Shown here in pieces: positions 24,761 through 34,483 of a DNA stretch of 64,000 nt. Positions within the stretch are counted from its first letter, which is position 1; every line of letters starts with the position of its first letter. The notes below the pieces were generated by a model, which saw only the letters and a program-made list of their open reading frames with translations, was not told the DNA's origin and made no database searches. This stretch comes from Simiduia sp. 21SJ11W-1 (GTDB lineage Bacteria; Pseudomonadota; Gammaproteobacteria; Pseudomonadales; Cellvibrionaceae): NCBI RefSeq assembly GCF_024138675.1, contig NZ_CP090959.1, forward strand, positions 2,139,501 through 2,203,500. The letters are read 5' to 3'. The translations under genes and the position numbers were made by a program.

Positions 24761-25690
24761 ATGCAGGAATCCAATCAGGTTACGCCGCTGCGCAATGGCA
24801 CGGCCAATAAGCGCAAGCTCACCCGCATTGCCATTCAGGAAGAACCAGACCTGCGCCATAAGCTGGTGCACGCCCTGCAAACCACGCTGGATGTACAAAG
24901 CCTGCTGGATATATTCATCAAGTACCTGAATCGCCAGCTGCCCATTGGCGGCCTGAGCTACCGCCACCCAAGCCGCGGCATTCACCTTTCGCTGGGCCAG
25001 GATAATCGCCACCATTGCGACTACCGCCTGATTACCCCGCGCGATAATCTGGGCGAGATTCGCTTCAACCGCGCCAAGCGTTTTAGCGAGGCCGAAATGG
25101 CGCGCATTGAATCGCTCTTGGGCACACTCATCTACCCGCTGCGCAATTGCCTGCAATACCAGGATGCCCTGAAGGCGGCCCTGCACGATGCCCTCACCGG
25201 CACCGGCAACCGCGTTGCCATGGACAACGCCATGCGCCGCGAATTGCAACTGGCAAACCGCAACGAGCAACCGCTGGCGCTGATGATGTTAGACCTGGAT
25301 CACTTTAAACAAATTAACGACACCTACGGCCACGCCGTGGGCGATGAAGTGCTGCACGAAGTGGCACAAACGGTAATGCAAGTGGCCCGCGCCACCGACA
25401 TGACCTTCCGCTACGGTGGTGAAGAATTTGCCGTAGTATTGAACAACACAGATTTACGGGGCGCCGAAATTATTGCAGAGCGCGTGCGCACCGCCATTAG
25501 CGAGCTGGAAATTCAGCAGGGCAACCACACACTGCAGGTAACTGCCAGCATTGGCATTTGCCAATGGAAGCCCGAGATGCACGTGAAAACATTTTTTGAA
25601 CAGGCCGATAAAGCCCTGTACCTGGCAAAGCAGCAAGGCCGCAACCGCGTGGTGAGCCAAAGCCCGGAAAGCGCAGCTGTAGGGGCATAG
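24761..25690 (+). CDS. Diguanylate cyclase with N-terminal GAF-like domain
   Basis: A 309-residue enzyme making cyclic di-GMP from two GTP. The start at ATG 24761 is preceded by AAGGGG. A longer frame to 24488 overlaps the SOS box and lacks domain character. Residues about 35-135 look like a GAF-type sensor, followed by LHDALTGTGNR and the GGDEF domain with active-site RYGGEEF. The inhibitory I-site RATD lies five residues before GGEEF, so product inhibition is expected. C-terminal DKALYLAKQQGRN is the usual domain end. The signal sensed is unknown. Confidence 0.92.
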   Translation: MQESNQVTPLRNGTANKRKLTRIAIQEEPDLRHKLVHALQTTLDVQSLLDIFIKYLNRQLPIGGLSYRHPSRGIHLSLGQDNRHHCDYRLITPRDNLGEIRFNRAKRFSEAEMARIESLLGTLIYPLRNCLQYQDALKAALHDALTGTGNRVAMDNAMRRELQLANRNEQPLALMMLDLDHFKQINDTYGHAVGDEVLHEVAQTVMQVARATDMTFRYGGEEFAVVLNNTDLRGAEIIAERVRTAISELEIQQGNHTLQVTASIGICQWKPEMHVKTFFEQADKALYLAKQQGRNRVVSQSPESAAVGA

Positions 25691-25922
25691 AAGCAAAGCC
25701 GAACGGGTGTTTAGGTGCGCAGATGGAAAGGTATTCAGATAGATAGGTGCCCATATGCGTAAATAAATAGCAAAGCAGATGGTTAAGTGGGTAGATCAAT
25801 AGCAGCCTGCAAGGCCGAACCATTCACTTACATTTTGCGAACAATCCACGAACTAAGCACAAACAACACCCACACACTATAAAACGTGCAGGCAGGCCCA
25901 CAACTGCCAGGCCCTGCTACAG

Positions 25923-26972
25923 CTAGCCAAACAAATCTAACTGCTCTTCATCAACGGGCGCACGCCTGCGTTTGGGCGCGCGCAACGCCACCTTGGTGCT
26001 GGCGGCAACCGCAACGGATGCATCTTCAAGGGGTAAACTCATCGGCACCGGATTTACCTTCTGGGCGCCCGCCTCTTTAAATTGCGCGCTTTTTTCAGCA
26101 GGTATTTTTTTACGGGGTTTGGGCGGCAATGCCTCTTCGCGTTGTGCAGCAGGCAATGGTTGGGCTGCCGCGTTTTCCGTGGCTGGTTGCACGTTTATAG
26201 ATTGTTCAGCGGCAGATTCTGCATCAGCGGGCGGCGTTTGAGGCCGTTCAATTTTTGGTGTTCTCACTAACCGCTGGCCGCTTTGTATATGGCCAGCGGC
26301 TGACTCAGGCTTGCGCTCGCCTTCAGTTACCGGTTGCAGCGCAGGTGTTGCACGCGCTTTTTTTACAATAATCTTCTTGGCGCGCGGCTTGGGGTTAACA
26401 GCTACCGGGGCCGGTTCTGCTTGTGGCTCTGTTTGTGGTTCTGTTTGTGATTCTGCTTGAGAGTCTGCTTTTGCGGCAGGCGGTAACGATTCAGGTTGCA
26501 CGGGCTTTGATGGGTGGGCTTGGCATTGCTCACCATCAGCAGGGCCAACCGGTGCCACTAAAGGCGCGCCGGCCCAACTAATACCCTCGCCCGCTTGCTC
26601 CCGCAAGGGCGCGTGGTTTAGCCAGGGTAAAAAATCTGCCCAGGCCGCAGCTGCATCGCAATAGGCCACGCCTTTCAGGTAGCGAATTTGCAGCGCTTGC
26701 TGGCGCAACCAGTCGGCCACAAAACACACTTCCACACCCGCTTCCTGCAACCAGCTGGCAGCTGGCCGCCCGGCACTTGCCACCAAAAACCAATGCAAGC
26801 CTGCGCCCTCACGCTCTACGGGCAGGCCGCGGGCAAAACAGCCATCCACCAAATTGCGCAGCGCCGGGTCTTGCGACTCGAAGCGGCTCTTGATGACATC
26901 GCACTGCGCACCCGCCAGTAATTGGCGCGCTGCCTGTGTGTTTTTTGCTCGAATGGCAAGAATGAATTTCAT
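25923..26972 (-). CDS. Hypothetical protein with C-terminal beta-clamp-binding motif
   Basis: A 349-residue protein with a compact N-terminal domain (about residues 1-120, MKFILAIRAKNTQAARQLL...). A long low-complexity Pro/Glu/Ala/Gln-rich linker follows (about 150-330, including repeated Ser/Thr-Glu-Pro-Gln units and a basic AKKIIVKKARA patch). The extreme C-terminus reads EEQLDLFG. QLDLF is a textbook match to the QL[SD]LF pentapeptide by which DNA repair and replication proteins dock on DnaN. I do not recognise the N-terminal domain. The gene sits about 1.5 kb from the SOS mutasome and close to dnaQ and rnhA, which fits a DNA-transaction role, but no LexA box is seen upstream. Confidence 0.7.
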   Translation of the reverse strand: MKFILAIRAKNTQAARQLLAGAQCDVIKSRFESQDPALRNLVDGCFARGLPVEREGAGLHWFLVASAGRPAASWLQEAGVEVCFVADWLRQQALQIRYLKGVAYCDAAAAWADFLPWLNHAPLREQAGEGISWAGAPLVAPVGPADGEQCQAHPSKPVQPESLPPAAKADSQAESQTEPQTEPQAEPAPVAVNPKPRAKKIIVKKARATPALQPVTEGERKPESAAGHIQSGQRLVRTPKIERPQTPPADAESAAEQSINVQPATENAAAQPLPAAQREEALPPKPRKKIPAEKSAQFKEAGAQKVNPVPMSLPLEDASVAVAASTKVALRAPKRRRAPVDEEQLDLFG

Positions 26973-27044
26973 GCTAACTACAACGGAAAAAAGGCGGCAA
27001 TTCTAACGATTTTACCCCGCCCACAACAACTGAAAATGCACGTT

Positions 27045-28652
27045 TCAAAGCACACCCGGCCCATGCTTGAGCTGAACCTGATCAGCCTGGCAGCCTTCGC
27101 CCTGGGCGCGCAATTTTTTAAGGGGATTGGCCAAAAAACTGGCCAAAAGCTGCTCGGCGCAGGCGTGGCTAGCCACCACCGCATGGCCCACTTCACTAAA
27201 TACCGCAGATTGCCATACCGGCAGCTGTTGCTGCAGGGGCGTAAGCCAATGCGCCGGGGTAATTGGGTCTATAGCGCCGTTAAGCAGCAGCACGGGCATG
27301 GGCAACCGCCCGGCCAAATCCAGCGGCAGCTGCTCACTGCCACGCACGCGTTCAAACAGATCAACGGCGCATACATCCCACTGCATTTGCCCCTCAAGGT
27401 AGCGCCGGTAATGGGGGCTTTGGGCCAGCGCTGCATGAATTTCGTCATCATGCACCGGCCGGTTATCTTTGCACTCGGCGGCGTAAAACACGAGCTCCGA
27501 AAAAATGGGGTCGAAGGCGTTATTGATGAAATTTTCCGAAAGCCGGGCGAGCGCCTCGTCATCACCCAAAGGCACCTGCCTTAGGGCCTTCCCCACTTGG
27601 GGCCAGAGGTATTGATCGTAAATGGCGCCGAACACAATTTGTAAAAAGCGCTGGCCATTTACCACCAGGGTATAGGGCGCCTCGCCGTACCAACTGGGTA
27701 ACGACAGGCTCACCGGGTGGCGGTCAAGCCGGGCCAGTACCTGCTGAAACAATTGCTCACTGGGCCAAGTGGCGGCGTGATACTCGGTACAGGCTTGCCT
27801 GTCACACCACTGGAAAAAGCGCTGCATGGCCTCGCTCATTAACACCGGCCACTCTTCATCGCTACCGCGCCCGGGCGGGTAAACGGAATCGAGCACGAGC
27901 GAGCGCAACACAGGCGAGTCAGCGGGTGTTATTTGCGCGTGTTGTTCAGCAATAGCCAACGCCAAACGGGTACCGTAAGACACCCCCCAAAGGTGCCATT
28001 GCTGATAGCCGCGCGCGCCAGACAAAGCCATCATTAACGCTTGCATGTCGCGCGTGTCGGCCTGCGTACCCAGGGCAGAAACCGCAATGCGATCGGCCGC
28101 GGGCTCTGCACTCAGGTGTTGCTCAAAGCACAAAGACATGGCGCTGTGAATGGCATCGTTTTCGCGCTCGGCAGAATAATTTTTACTGAGCAAACGGCGG
28201 TAGGTGCGCCGGAATGCACGGCACTGCAATGCCGGTGTGGCAAGCCCGGTGCCACGCCTGTCTACCAGCACCAAATCTGCATTCAATGCCAAACGCTGGT
28301 ATTGCGCTTGCCAATAGGTCATATCCTCTGCAGATAAAAACGCGCTGCCACCCGGCCCGCCGGAAAGGTACAACACCGCCTGCGTTCCCGGAGTTTGCGG
28401 CTTGGCTGCTTGCAACACCACCACCGGCAAATTGAATTGCTGGCCGGCCTCTACTACTTCAAACCGGTAACACTGCACGTTGGGCTCGGCTTCAAACCAG
28501 CAATCAACAGGCAGCAGTGTGTGGCCATCAACAGCTGCGGGCTGAGGTTCCACCGCCCACTGCATCATCAAGCGCGCCACAAGCAGCGCCACCAACAACA
28601 GCGCGATTAGCACACACCCCATGCCCACAAGCGGCCGCAATTTAACGCTCAC
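27045..28652 (-). CDS. TAP-like alpha/beta hydrolase (S33 peptidase family), membrane-anchored
   Basis: A 535-residue protein with an N-terminal hydrophobic segment (GMGCVLIALLLVALLVARLMM), probably a signal anchor to the periplasm. GTG 28652 is chosen because it overlaps the upstream stop as GTGA. Hydrolase motifs are YLSGGPGGSAFL (oxyanion region), VDRRGTGLA, nucleophile elbow WGVSYGTRLAL (Ser in G-x-S-x-G), acid loop NGAIDPITP and catalytic His in VGHAVVAS. This is the proline-iminopeptidase/tripeptidyl-aminopeptidase layout. The substrate is unknown, probably short peptides. Confidence 0.85.
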   Translation of the reverse strand: MSVKLRPLVGMGCVLIALLLVALLVARLMMQWAVEPQPAAVDGHTLLPVDCWFEAEPNVQCYRFEVVEAGQQFNLPVVVLQAAKPQTPGTQAVLYLSGGPGGSAFLSAEDMTYWQAQYQRLALNADLVLVDRRGTGLATPALQCRAFRRTYRRLLSKNYSAERENDAIHSAMSLCFEQHLSAEPAADRIAVSALGTQADTRDMQALMMALSGARGYQQWHLWGVSYGTRLALAIAEQHAQITPADSPVLRSLVLDSVYPPGRGSDEEWPVLMSEAMQRFFQWCDRQACTEYHAATWPSEQLFQQVLARLDRHPVSLSLPSWYGEAPYTLVVNGQRFLQIVFGAIYDQYLWPQVGKALRQVPLGDDEALARLSENFINNAFDPIFSELVFYAAECKDNRPVHDDEIHAALAQSPHYRRYLEGQMQWDVCAVDLFERVRGSEQLPLDLAGRLPMPVLLLNGAIDPITPAHWLTPLQQQLPVWQSAVFSEVGHAVVASHACAEQLLASFLANPLKKLRAQGEGCQADQVQLKHGPGVL

Positions 28653-29365
28653 GATAACAACCTCGCACTCAGTGCAGGCCAAGGCAAGGTATCGGGTGTG
28701 GCAAAGGCCGTGGCCAACAGGCCTTGTACGGCGGGTAAATCAAACAACCCACCGGCCGGCGCCGCGCTGAAACTGAAGTGTTCATCAAAGGCTGAAAAAT
28801 GCAATTGGTAGGCATGCAAATGCCCGCGCACTGGCGCTTGAGTTTCAGCAGCTGGCGCTTGGTCATAAATCGGGTCGCCCACAATGCTCACGCCCTGGCT
28901 TTTGAGGGCCACGCGCAGCTGGTGGGTTTTGCCGGTGTGTGGTTTCAGAAGGTACAGGCGCCGTTTTTCACCCAGGCTTTCGCTGAAGAATTGGGTAACG
29001 GCAGGCTGCTCCATACTTGCTAACAGCTTCCAGCTTTTGCGCCGGCTACGGGCCATATCGCCGGCAATGAGGCCCTGCTTTTTTTTGGGTTTACCAACGC
29101 CGATGGCCAGGTAATATTTTGTAAGGCGGCGCTCGGCAAATAATTTGCCGAACACCTGTGCACTTGCGTGCGAGCGGGCAAACAGGGTCAGGCCCGAGGT
29201 CATTTTATCGAGCCTGTGTACCGGCCAGAGGGGCTCACCCAGCGCCTGGCTTACGCGCACAGCCAAGCCGGGCTGCGCGCCTTCGGAATGAAAATCCACG
29301 TTGGGGAACTTATTTACCACCACAAAATCGGGTGTTTGAGCCACCCAGGAAAAACCCTCACTCAC
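28649..29365 (-). CDS. RluA-family pseudouridine synthase
   Basis: About 238 residues. Catalytic HRLDKMTSGL (the Asp is the nucleophile), plus family motifs FVVVNKFPNVDFHSEG, RLTKYYLAIG and HTGKTHQLRVAL. There is no S4 domain. It looks like the small RluA-like group sometimes called TIGR01621, whose RNA target is not defined. The start is uncertain: the frame is open to 29539, but that would overlap most of the dnaQ 3' end. GTG 29365, overlapping the dnaQ stop by 8 bases, gives the expected family length. Confidence 0.85.
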   Translation of the reverse strand: MSEGFSWVAQTPDFVVVNKFPNVDFHSEGAQPGLAVRVSQALGEPLWPVHRLDKMTSGLTLFARSHASAQVFGKLFAERRLTKYYLAIGVGKPKKKQGLIAGDMARSRRKSWKLLASMEQPAVTQFFSESLGEKRRLYLLKPHTGKTHQLRVALKSQGVSIVGDPIYDQAPAAETQAPVRGHLHAYQLHFSAFDEHFSFSAAPAGGLFDLPAVQGLLATAFATPDTLPWPALSARLLS

Positions 29366-30071
29366 CGGTTTGTAACCACAGGCACGCGCCCGAAACCTTT
29401 TGTAGCTTTTCCAGTTTTTGTTGGTGCGCGGCAAGCTCTGCGGCATCGGCCTGAACCACGGGCAGTGCTGCACGGTTGGCGTTAAGCCTGCGAATACCTT
29501 GCTTGCCGCCTGTGTCTTTTTTCTCGCTGGCAGAGGCAAAAGACAGCGCCTCTTGGCCGCCGGTCATGAGCAGGTAAACATCTGCCAGAATTTCGGCATC
29601 AAGCAAGGCGCCGTGCAAATCCCGCTGGGAGTTATCTACCCCGTAGCGTTTACACAAGGCATCAAGGTTATTCTTCTGGCCCGGGTGTTTGGCGCGCGCC
29701 AGTGCCAGGGTATCTACAATGCCGCAATAGGTTTCAATGTTGCGCTTGCCATCGGCGAGCATGCGAAATTCGTGATTGATAAACCCAACGTCAAAGGGCG
29801 CGTTGTGAATAACCAGCTCGGCACCATCCACAAAGGCCAGAAAATCATCGGCCACTGCGCGAAACAGCGGTTTGTCTGCCAGAAACTCATTGGTGATACC
29901 GTGCACATCGATGGCACCCTGCTCCACTTCGCGATCGGGGTTGATGTACTGGTGGTAATGGCGCCCGGTGAGCTTGCGGTTTATCAGCTCTACACAACCG
30001 ATTTCAATAATGCGGTGGCCTTGGTTCGGGTCTATGCCGGTGGTTTCTGTATCGAGTACTATTTGACGCAT
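29358..30071 (-). CDS. dnaQ: DNA polymerase III epsilon subunit (3'-5' proofreading exonuclease)
   Basis: A 237-residue DEDDh exonuclease. ExoI motif is VLDTETTG (Asp and Glu), ExoII NAPFDVGF, ExoIII HGALLDAEILADVY with the catalytic His. After the domain, GGQEALSF resembles the weak clamp-binding site of epsilon, followed by a linker that binds the polymerase alpha subunit. It is next to rnhA, but on the same strand here, whereas in E. coli the two are divergent. Confidence 0.95.
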   Translation of the reverse strand: MRQIVLDTETTGIDPNQGHRIIEIGCVELINRKLTGRHYHQYINPDREVEQGAIDVHGITNEFLADKPLFRAVADDFLAFVDGAELVIHNAPFDVGFINHEFRMLADGKRNIETYCGIVDTLALARAKHPGQKNNLDALCKRYGVDNSQRDLHGALLDAEILADVYLLMTGGQEALSFASASEKKDTGGKQGIRRLNANRAALPVVQADAAELAAHQQKLEKLQKVSGACLWLQTGE

Positions 30072-30112
30072 ATCTGCACGCTTTATTCGGTTATCAATGT
30101 TTGCAAGAAGGC

Positions 30113-30556
30113 TTAGCTGCGGGCTTTTTCAATACCGAGATTGGCCAACTCATCGGCAATTTCGTTTTCCCGGTGGCCGGAGTGGCCTTTCACCCAGGCC
30201 CATTCAATTTGATGGCGCGCGGCCTGCTCATCGAGGGCGCGCCATAAATCTTCATTTTTCACCGGCTGGCGGCTGGCGGTTTTCCAGCCGTTGCGCTTCC
30301 ACTTGGCCATCCAGCTGGTGATGCCTTGGCGCACGTATTGGGAATCTGTGGTGAGCAGCACCTCGCAGGGCTTGTTTAACGCCCTGAGCCCTTCAATGGC
30401 CGCCATTAATTCCATGCGATTATTGGTGGTGTGGGCCTCGCCGCCGCACAGGGATTTTTCCTGCTCGCCGTAGCGCATTAACACGCCCCAACCGCCGGGC
30501 CCGGGGTTCCCCTTACAGGCGCCATCGGTAAACAATTCTACTTTTTTCACACACAT
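30113..30556 (-). CDS. rnhA: Ribonuclease HI
   Basis: A 147-residue RNase H that cleaves the RNA strand of RNA-DNA hybrids. Start ATG 30556 ([12 protein letters not shown]); longer upstream frames run into the methyltransferase gene. Catalytic carboxylates are visible: Asp in [14 protein letters not shown], Glu in NNRMELMA, Asp in LLTTDSQYV and the C-terminal Asp in NEIADELAN, with the basic handle region KWKRNGWKT. Length is standard. Confidence 0.95.
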   Translation of the reverse strand: MCVKKVELFTDGACKGNPGPGGWGVLMRYGEQEKSLCGGEAHTTNNRMELMAAIEGLRALNKPCEVLLTTDSQYVRQGITSWMAKWKRNGWKTASRQPVKNEDLWRALDEQAARHQIEWAWVKGHSGHRENEIADELANLGIEKARS

Positions 30557-30615
30557 CCTTACTGGTTCAGGCGCCCGCCCGCGGCGGGCAAAATCAAACC
30601 GCAGAGGATACCAGA

Positions 30616-31518
30616 TCAGGATTCCGAAGGCGGGTTTTTGTAGCCCCGATTGCGACCCATGCCGGGCTTGTTGCCAGGGCCTGGCGCTGCACGGCGCTGG
30701 GCCACCTTGTTGGATTTGGGCATGGTGCGTGCACCCAAGCCCTGCAACACCTCCCGGCCCGCCCACACAGGCCGGATGGGCGTGAGCGGTGTGACCTCTT
30801 TGCGGGCCACCATCACGTAAAAGCCGCCGCCTTGCCACTGCCAGCGCTCGCACCAGCTATCCCAGGTGTGCATGAGTGCCAGCGCCCGCGCGCCCTGAAT
30901 GGGCGGGCGATAAAACCCGCGGCTGAGGCTTGTGGCCTCGATATCCAGCAGCCTCAGCCAATCGGTCAAACGCCGTACAGACAACGCCTGATAACGCCAG
31001 TGGGGCTCGCGCCCCCAAGCGGCCAGCGCCTTCCACAAGCCCAAAAAGCTCCAGGGGTTAAAGCCCACAATCACCAGATGGCCGCGGGGAATGAGCACCC
31101 GGGCTGCCTCACGCAGCACCTGGTGCGGGCGGTTGGAGAACTCCAGAATGTGGTGCAACAGCACCACATCGGTACTCTCTTGCGGCAGGGGTAATTGCTC
31201 AGGTAGCGCAAGGGCCGCAGGCCCGTGCGGTGATTGGCTGGCCTCCAGGGGGTTTAAGCTAAAGCGGTGCAATATGCGGCTGGTGGTGGTGAGCTCAAGG
31301 TTGCGGCACACGCTCATCTGGCAGAGGTGGTAGCCAAACAGGCACTGGAGCACTTCGTCTACTTGCTGCAGCTCGCGGCTCAGCATTTCGCGCCCCACGG
31401 GCGTGCGAAACCAGGCCTCCATGGCCGGTACCGCCTCCGACAGCGGCGGCAGCCCGCGGCCCCAGTGCGTGAGGCCGGGCAGACGTTTAAAGCGTTCGGG
31501 CGGGGTGAGATAACTCAT
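30616..31518 (-). CDS. SAM-dependent methyltransferase, class I
   Basis: A 300-residue protein found beside gloB/rnhA in many gammaproteobacteria. The methyltransferase core is recognisable from [49 protein letters not shown] (post-I to post-II region). The glycine-rich motif I is poorly preserved, so SAM binding is assumed from family resemblance. A basic Pro/Gly-rich tail ends the protein. Substrate unknown. It is divergent from gloB. Confidence 0.8.
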   Translation of the reverse strand: MSYLTPPERFKRLPGLTHWGRGLPPLSEAVPAMEAWFRTPVGREMLSRELQQVDEVLQCLFGYHLCQMSVCRNLELTTTSRILHRFSLNPLEASQSPHGPAALALPEQLPLPQESTDVVLLHHILEFSNRPHQVLREAARVLIPRGHLVIVGFNPWSFLGLWKALAAWGREPHWRYQALSVRRLTDWLRLLDIEATSLSRGFYRPPIQGARALALMHTWDSWCERWQWQGGGFYVMVARKEVTPLTPIRPVWAGREVLQGLGARTMPKSNKVAQRRAAPGPGNKPGMGRNRGYKNPPSES

Positions 31519-31632
31519 ACACTCTCCATGGCACCTTGGCTGTTAGGTTAGCTTCTGGTTTTTCACTTCTCTATTATGGACACAGCCACCGGCGCTTTGC
31601 CACACTGCGCTGCCAGCCGCCAAGGAGACCCC

Positions 31633-32412
31633 ATGCTCGATTTAACCCCAATCCCCGCCTTTTCAGACAACTACATCTGGGCCCTGAGCGATGGCCGCCA
31701 GTGCTGGGTGGTAGACCCGGGGGAAGCCGAGCCCGTGGAGCGCTGGCTGGCGCTGCAGGCACTGCCCCTTGCGGGCATACTCATTACCCATCACCACGCC
31801 GACCACATAGGCGGTGTGGCAGCCCTGTGCCAAGCCCGGCCGGGCCTGCCCGTTTACGGCCCCGAGACCCCAAAGATTCGCGCCATTACCCACCCGGTGG
31901 ATGCAGGGCAAAGGGTAACCATTGGCCCCTGGGTGCTGGAGATACTGGCCGTGCCGGCCCACACCCTGGATCACATTGCCTACTTTTTAGCCCCCGATGA
32001 TCAGCAACCGGGCGCGCTGTTTTGTGGCGACACCCTCTTTGCGGCAGGCTGCGGGCGCCTGTTTGAGGGCACGCCCGCGCAATTGCACCGGGCGCTTGCG
32101 CAATTTAAAGCACTGCCGCCCTCAACACTTGTGTGCTGCGCGCACGAATACACCTTGGCCAACCTCGCCTTCGCCCAGGCCGTAGAGCCAGGCAACAGCG
32201 CCATTAGCGAGCGCTGCACCCAAGAACAATGCAAGCGCGCAGCCGGCCTGCCCACCCTGCCCTCCACCCTGGCGCTGGAGCTTGCCACCAATCCGTTCAT
32301 GCGCACACACATACCAGAGGTGCAGCAAAAGGCCCACTTGCAGGCCGGTACGCCACTGGCAGACGAGGCTGAGGTCATGGGTGCCCTGCGCCGCTGGAAG
32401 GACAACTTTTAA
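31633..32412 (+). CDS. gloB: Hydroxyacylglutathione hydrolase (glyoxalase II)
   Basis: A 259-residue metallo-beta-lactamase-fold enzyme hydrolysing S-lactoylglutathione. ATG 31633 has AAGGAG about 7 bases upstream. The binuclear metal site THHHADHIGG (residues about 52-61) is followed by the conserved HTLDHI, CGDTLFAAGCGRLFEG and HEYTLANLAFA, with the usual C-terminal glutathione-binding helices. Next gene mltD begins about 100 bases downstream, the same order as in related genomes. Confidence 0.95.
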   Translation: MLDLTPIPAFSDNYIWALSDGRQCWVVDPGEAEPVERWLALQALPLAGILITHHHADHIGGVAALCQARPGLPVYGPETPKIRAITHPVDAGQRVTIGPWVLEILAVPAHTLDHIAYFLAPDDQQPGALFCGDTLFAAGCGRLFEGTPAQLHRALAQFKALPPSTLVCCAHEYTLANLAFAQAVEPGNSAISERCTQEQCKRAAGLPTLPSTLALELATNPFMRTHIPEVQQKAHLQAGTPLADEAEVMGALRRWKDNF

Positions 32413-32516
32413 GACAAAAAGCTATTAGCATGACGCAGGTTTATGATCGTTTGTTGACCAGCCTGCGCAGCCTCCCTACAATTCACCGCAATTACGCAGA
32501 TAGTTTCCGGCACCCA

Positions 32517-34091
32517 ATGAAATACACGTTGAAACCCTTGGCCGTGGCGCTTGCTGCGTGCGGCTTGCTGTACGGTTGCAGCCAGACCCCGATTCAAGAG
32601 GTGGCCACACCTCAGAAAGCCCCTACCACCCACGCCTTTTGCCCGGTTGATGAAGCCGAGTGGCTGGCCTTTGCGCCGGCCGAGCACCCGGATGTATGGG
32701 ATCGCATACGCGCAGGCATGCAGATAGAACCCGCACACAACCCGCGGGTAGATACCTACATCAAGTGGTATTCCAAGAACAAACGCTACATGGAGCGGGT
32801 GTCTGAGCGGGCCAACCGCTACATGTACCATATTGTGTCTGAGCTGGAAGCCCACGACCTGCCACTGGAACTGGCACTGCTGCCCATTGTAGAAAGCGCC
32901 TTCGACCCTTTCGCCTACTCCCACGGCCGCGCCTCGGGCATTTGGCAGTTTATTCCCGGCACCGGTAAGCACTACGGCCTGAAGCAGAACTGGTGGTACG
33001 ACGGGCGGCGCGACATCGAAGCCTCAACGGGTGCCGCTATTCGCTACCTGAGCAACCTCAACCGCCAGTTTGATGGCGACTGGCTGCTGGCTCTGGCGGC
33101 CTACAACACCGGCGGCGGCAACGTACGCAAGGCCATTCGCCGCAACAAAAAACAAGGCAAGCCCACGGATTTCTGGTCGCTCAAGCTGCCCCGCGAAACC
33201 CGCGCCTATGTGCCGCAATTGCTGGCGCTGGCCGAGCTTGTGCGCAATCCGGATCAGTACGGCATCAGCCTGCTGACCATACCCGACACCCCCTACTTTG
33301 AACGCATTGATGTAGATGCCCAAATGGATCTGGCACAGGCCGCCGAGCTTGCAGAAATGCCACTCGATGACCTCTACCACCTGAACCCGGGCTACAACCG
33401 CTGGGCCACAGATCCCGAAGGCCCCTACCACTTCCTGCTGCCGGTGGAAAAAGCCGGGCTGTTTCGCCAGAAGCTGGCCGCACTACCGGCCCGCGAGCGC
33501 GTAAGCTGGGCCAACTACACCGTTAAATCCGGCGACAGCCTGAACCTCATTGCCAAGCGCTACCACACAAGCGTGAGTGCATTGAAAACCGCTAACGACC
33601 TGCGCTCGAACATGATTCGCAAGGGCCAGACACTGGTGATTCCCGTGGCCAGCCAGCCGGTGGAATCTTACGCCTACAGCCAGGATCAACGCATCAAGAG
33701 CAAGCAGGCGCGCTCGCAAGGTAAATCCGGCAGCCAGAAAACCAGCTATGTGGTTAAGCGCGGCGACAGCCTGTGGAAAATTGCCAGCGCACACCGTGTG
33801 AGCGTGCGCGACGTCGCCCGCTGGAACGGCATGGCGCCGAAAGACCCGATCAAACCGGGCCAACGGCTGGTGCTTTGGTCTAATGTGCAGGTTGCACAAA
33901 ACACCAGCAGCAACGGGGTTATTCGCAAGGTGAACTACCGGGTGCGCCGTGGCGATTCACTGGCGCGCATTGCAGGTAAATTTAACCTGCAGGTATCTGA
34001 CATTTTGAAATGGAATACCATGGATACCAAAAGCTACATTCACCCTGGCCAACGCATCACGCTGTTTGTGGATGTCACACGGGTTAACTAA
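32517..34091 (+). CDS. mltD: Membrane-bound lytic murein transglycosylase D with three LysM domains
   Basis: A 524-residue lipoprotein (lipobox LLYGC near residue 20). The SLT family-1 domain has the catalytic Glu in LLPIVESAFDPFA, then GIWQFIPGTGKHYGL and YNTGGGNVRKAI. Three C-terminal LysM domains begin at YTVKSGDSLNLIA, YVVKRGDSLWKIA and YRVRRGDSLARIA. It cleaves peptidoglycan strands to 1,6-anhydro ends at the envelope. Start ATG 32517 gives the lipoprotein signal; earlier in-frame starts do not. A strong terminator follows. Confidence 0.95.
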   Translation: MKYTLKPLAVALAACGLLYGCSQTPIQEVATPQKAPTTHAFCPVDEAEWLAFAPAEHPDVWDRIRAGMQIEPAHNPRVDTYIKWYSKNKRYMERVSERANRYMYHIVSELEAHDLPLELALLPIVESAFDPFAYSHGRASGIWQFIPGTGKHYGLKQNWWYDGRRDIEASTGAAIRYLSNLNRQFDGDWLLALAAYNTGGGNVRKAIRRNKKQGKPTDFWSLKLPRETRAYVPQLLALAELVRNPDQYGISLLTIPDTPYFERIDVDAQMDLAQAAELAEMPLDDLYHLNPGYNRWATDPEGPYHFLLPVEKAGLFRQKLAALPARERVSWANYTVKSGDSLNLIAKRYHTSVSALKTANDLRSNMIRKGQTLVIPVASQPVESYAYSQDQRIKSKQARSQGKSGSQKTSYVVKRGDSLWKIASAHRVSVRDVARWNGMAPKDPIKPGQRLVLWSNVQVAQNTSSNGVIRKVNYRVRRGDSLARIAGKFNLQVSDILKWNTMDTKSYIHPGQRITLFVDVTRVN

Positions 34092-34122
34092 CCCGAACGC
34101 TTTAGGGCACTCAAAACACCCA

Positions 34123-34160
34123 AAGCCCCGGCAGCCACCCGGCTGACCGGGGCTTTTTCT
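34123..34160 (+). terminator. Rho-independent terminator of mltD
   Basis: AAGCCCCGG with inner CAGCC pairs with GGCTG and CCGGGGCTT around a short loop, followed by TTTTT-C-T. Confidence 0.92.
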
Positions 34161-34433
34161 TGCAGCTCAAAACACGGGCACAATCAACAATAGCCAGCAA
34201 TCGAAAGTGCACCGCTGCATCCGGGCCCCACTTAGGCCTCAGCCCTTTCTCGCTGAAGTAGCCTTACCAAAGCCTTTGCAAGGGCTCGCAGCAGACAAGC
34301 CTGTAATACTAGTCACACCATAGATTCACGCCAGAGATTCGCCCCATAGGCGGGATGCCGCTACAAAGGCAACTGAAATGTGAATCGCAACGCGTGGGGT
34401 TTAACGCCTCCCATGGCAAAGCCAGCCGCGCAC
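34161..34433. other. Gene-free stretch between mltD and ppiD
   Basis: No convincing ORF, RNA gene or repeat seen. It is bounded by the mltD and ppiD terminators. Confidence 0.6.
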
Positions 34434-34462
34434 AAAAAAGCCAGCGCGAGGCTGGCTTTTTT
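34434..34462 (-). terminator. Terminator of ppiD (hairpin symmetric, may act both ways)
   Basis: AAAAAAGCCAGC, five-base loop, GCTGGCTTTTTT. Perfect 12-bp stem, U-tract on both strands. Confidence 0.92.
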
Positions 34463-34483
34463 GTAGCGGGCAAGATCAGGTTT

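Noticed and set aside
26922-27584. 220-codon plus-strand ORF opposite the TAP-like hydrolase
   Set aside because: Shadow of the conserved minus-strand hydrolase with catalytic motifs.
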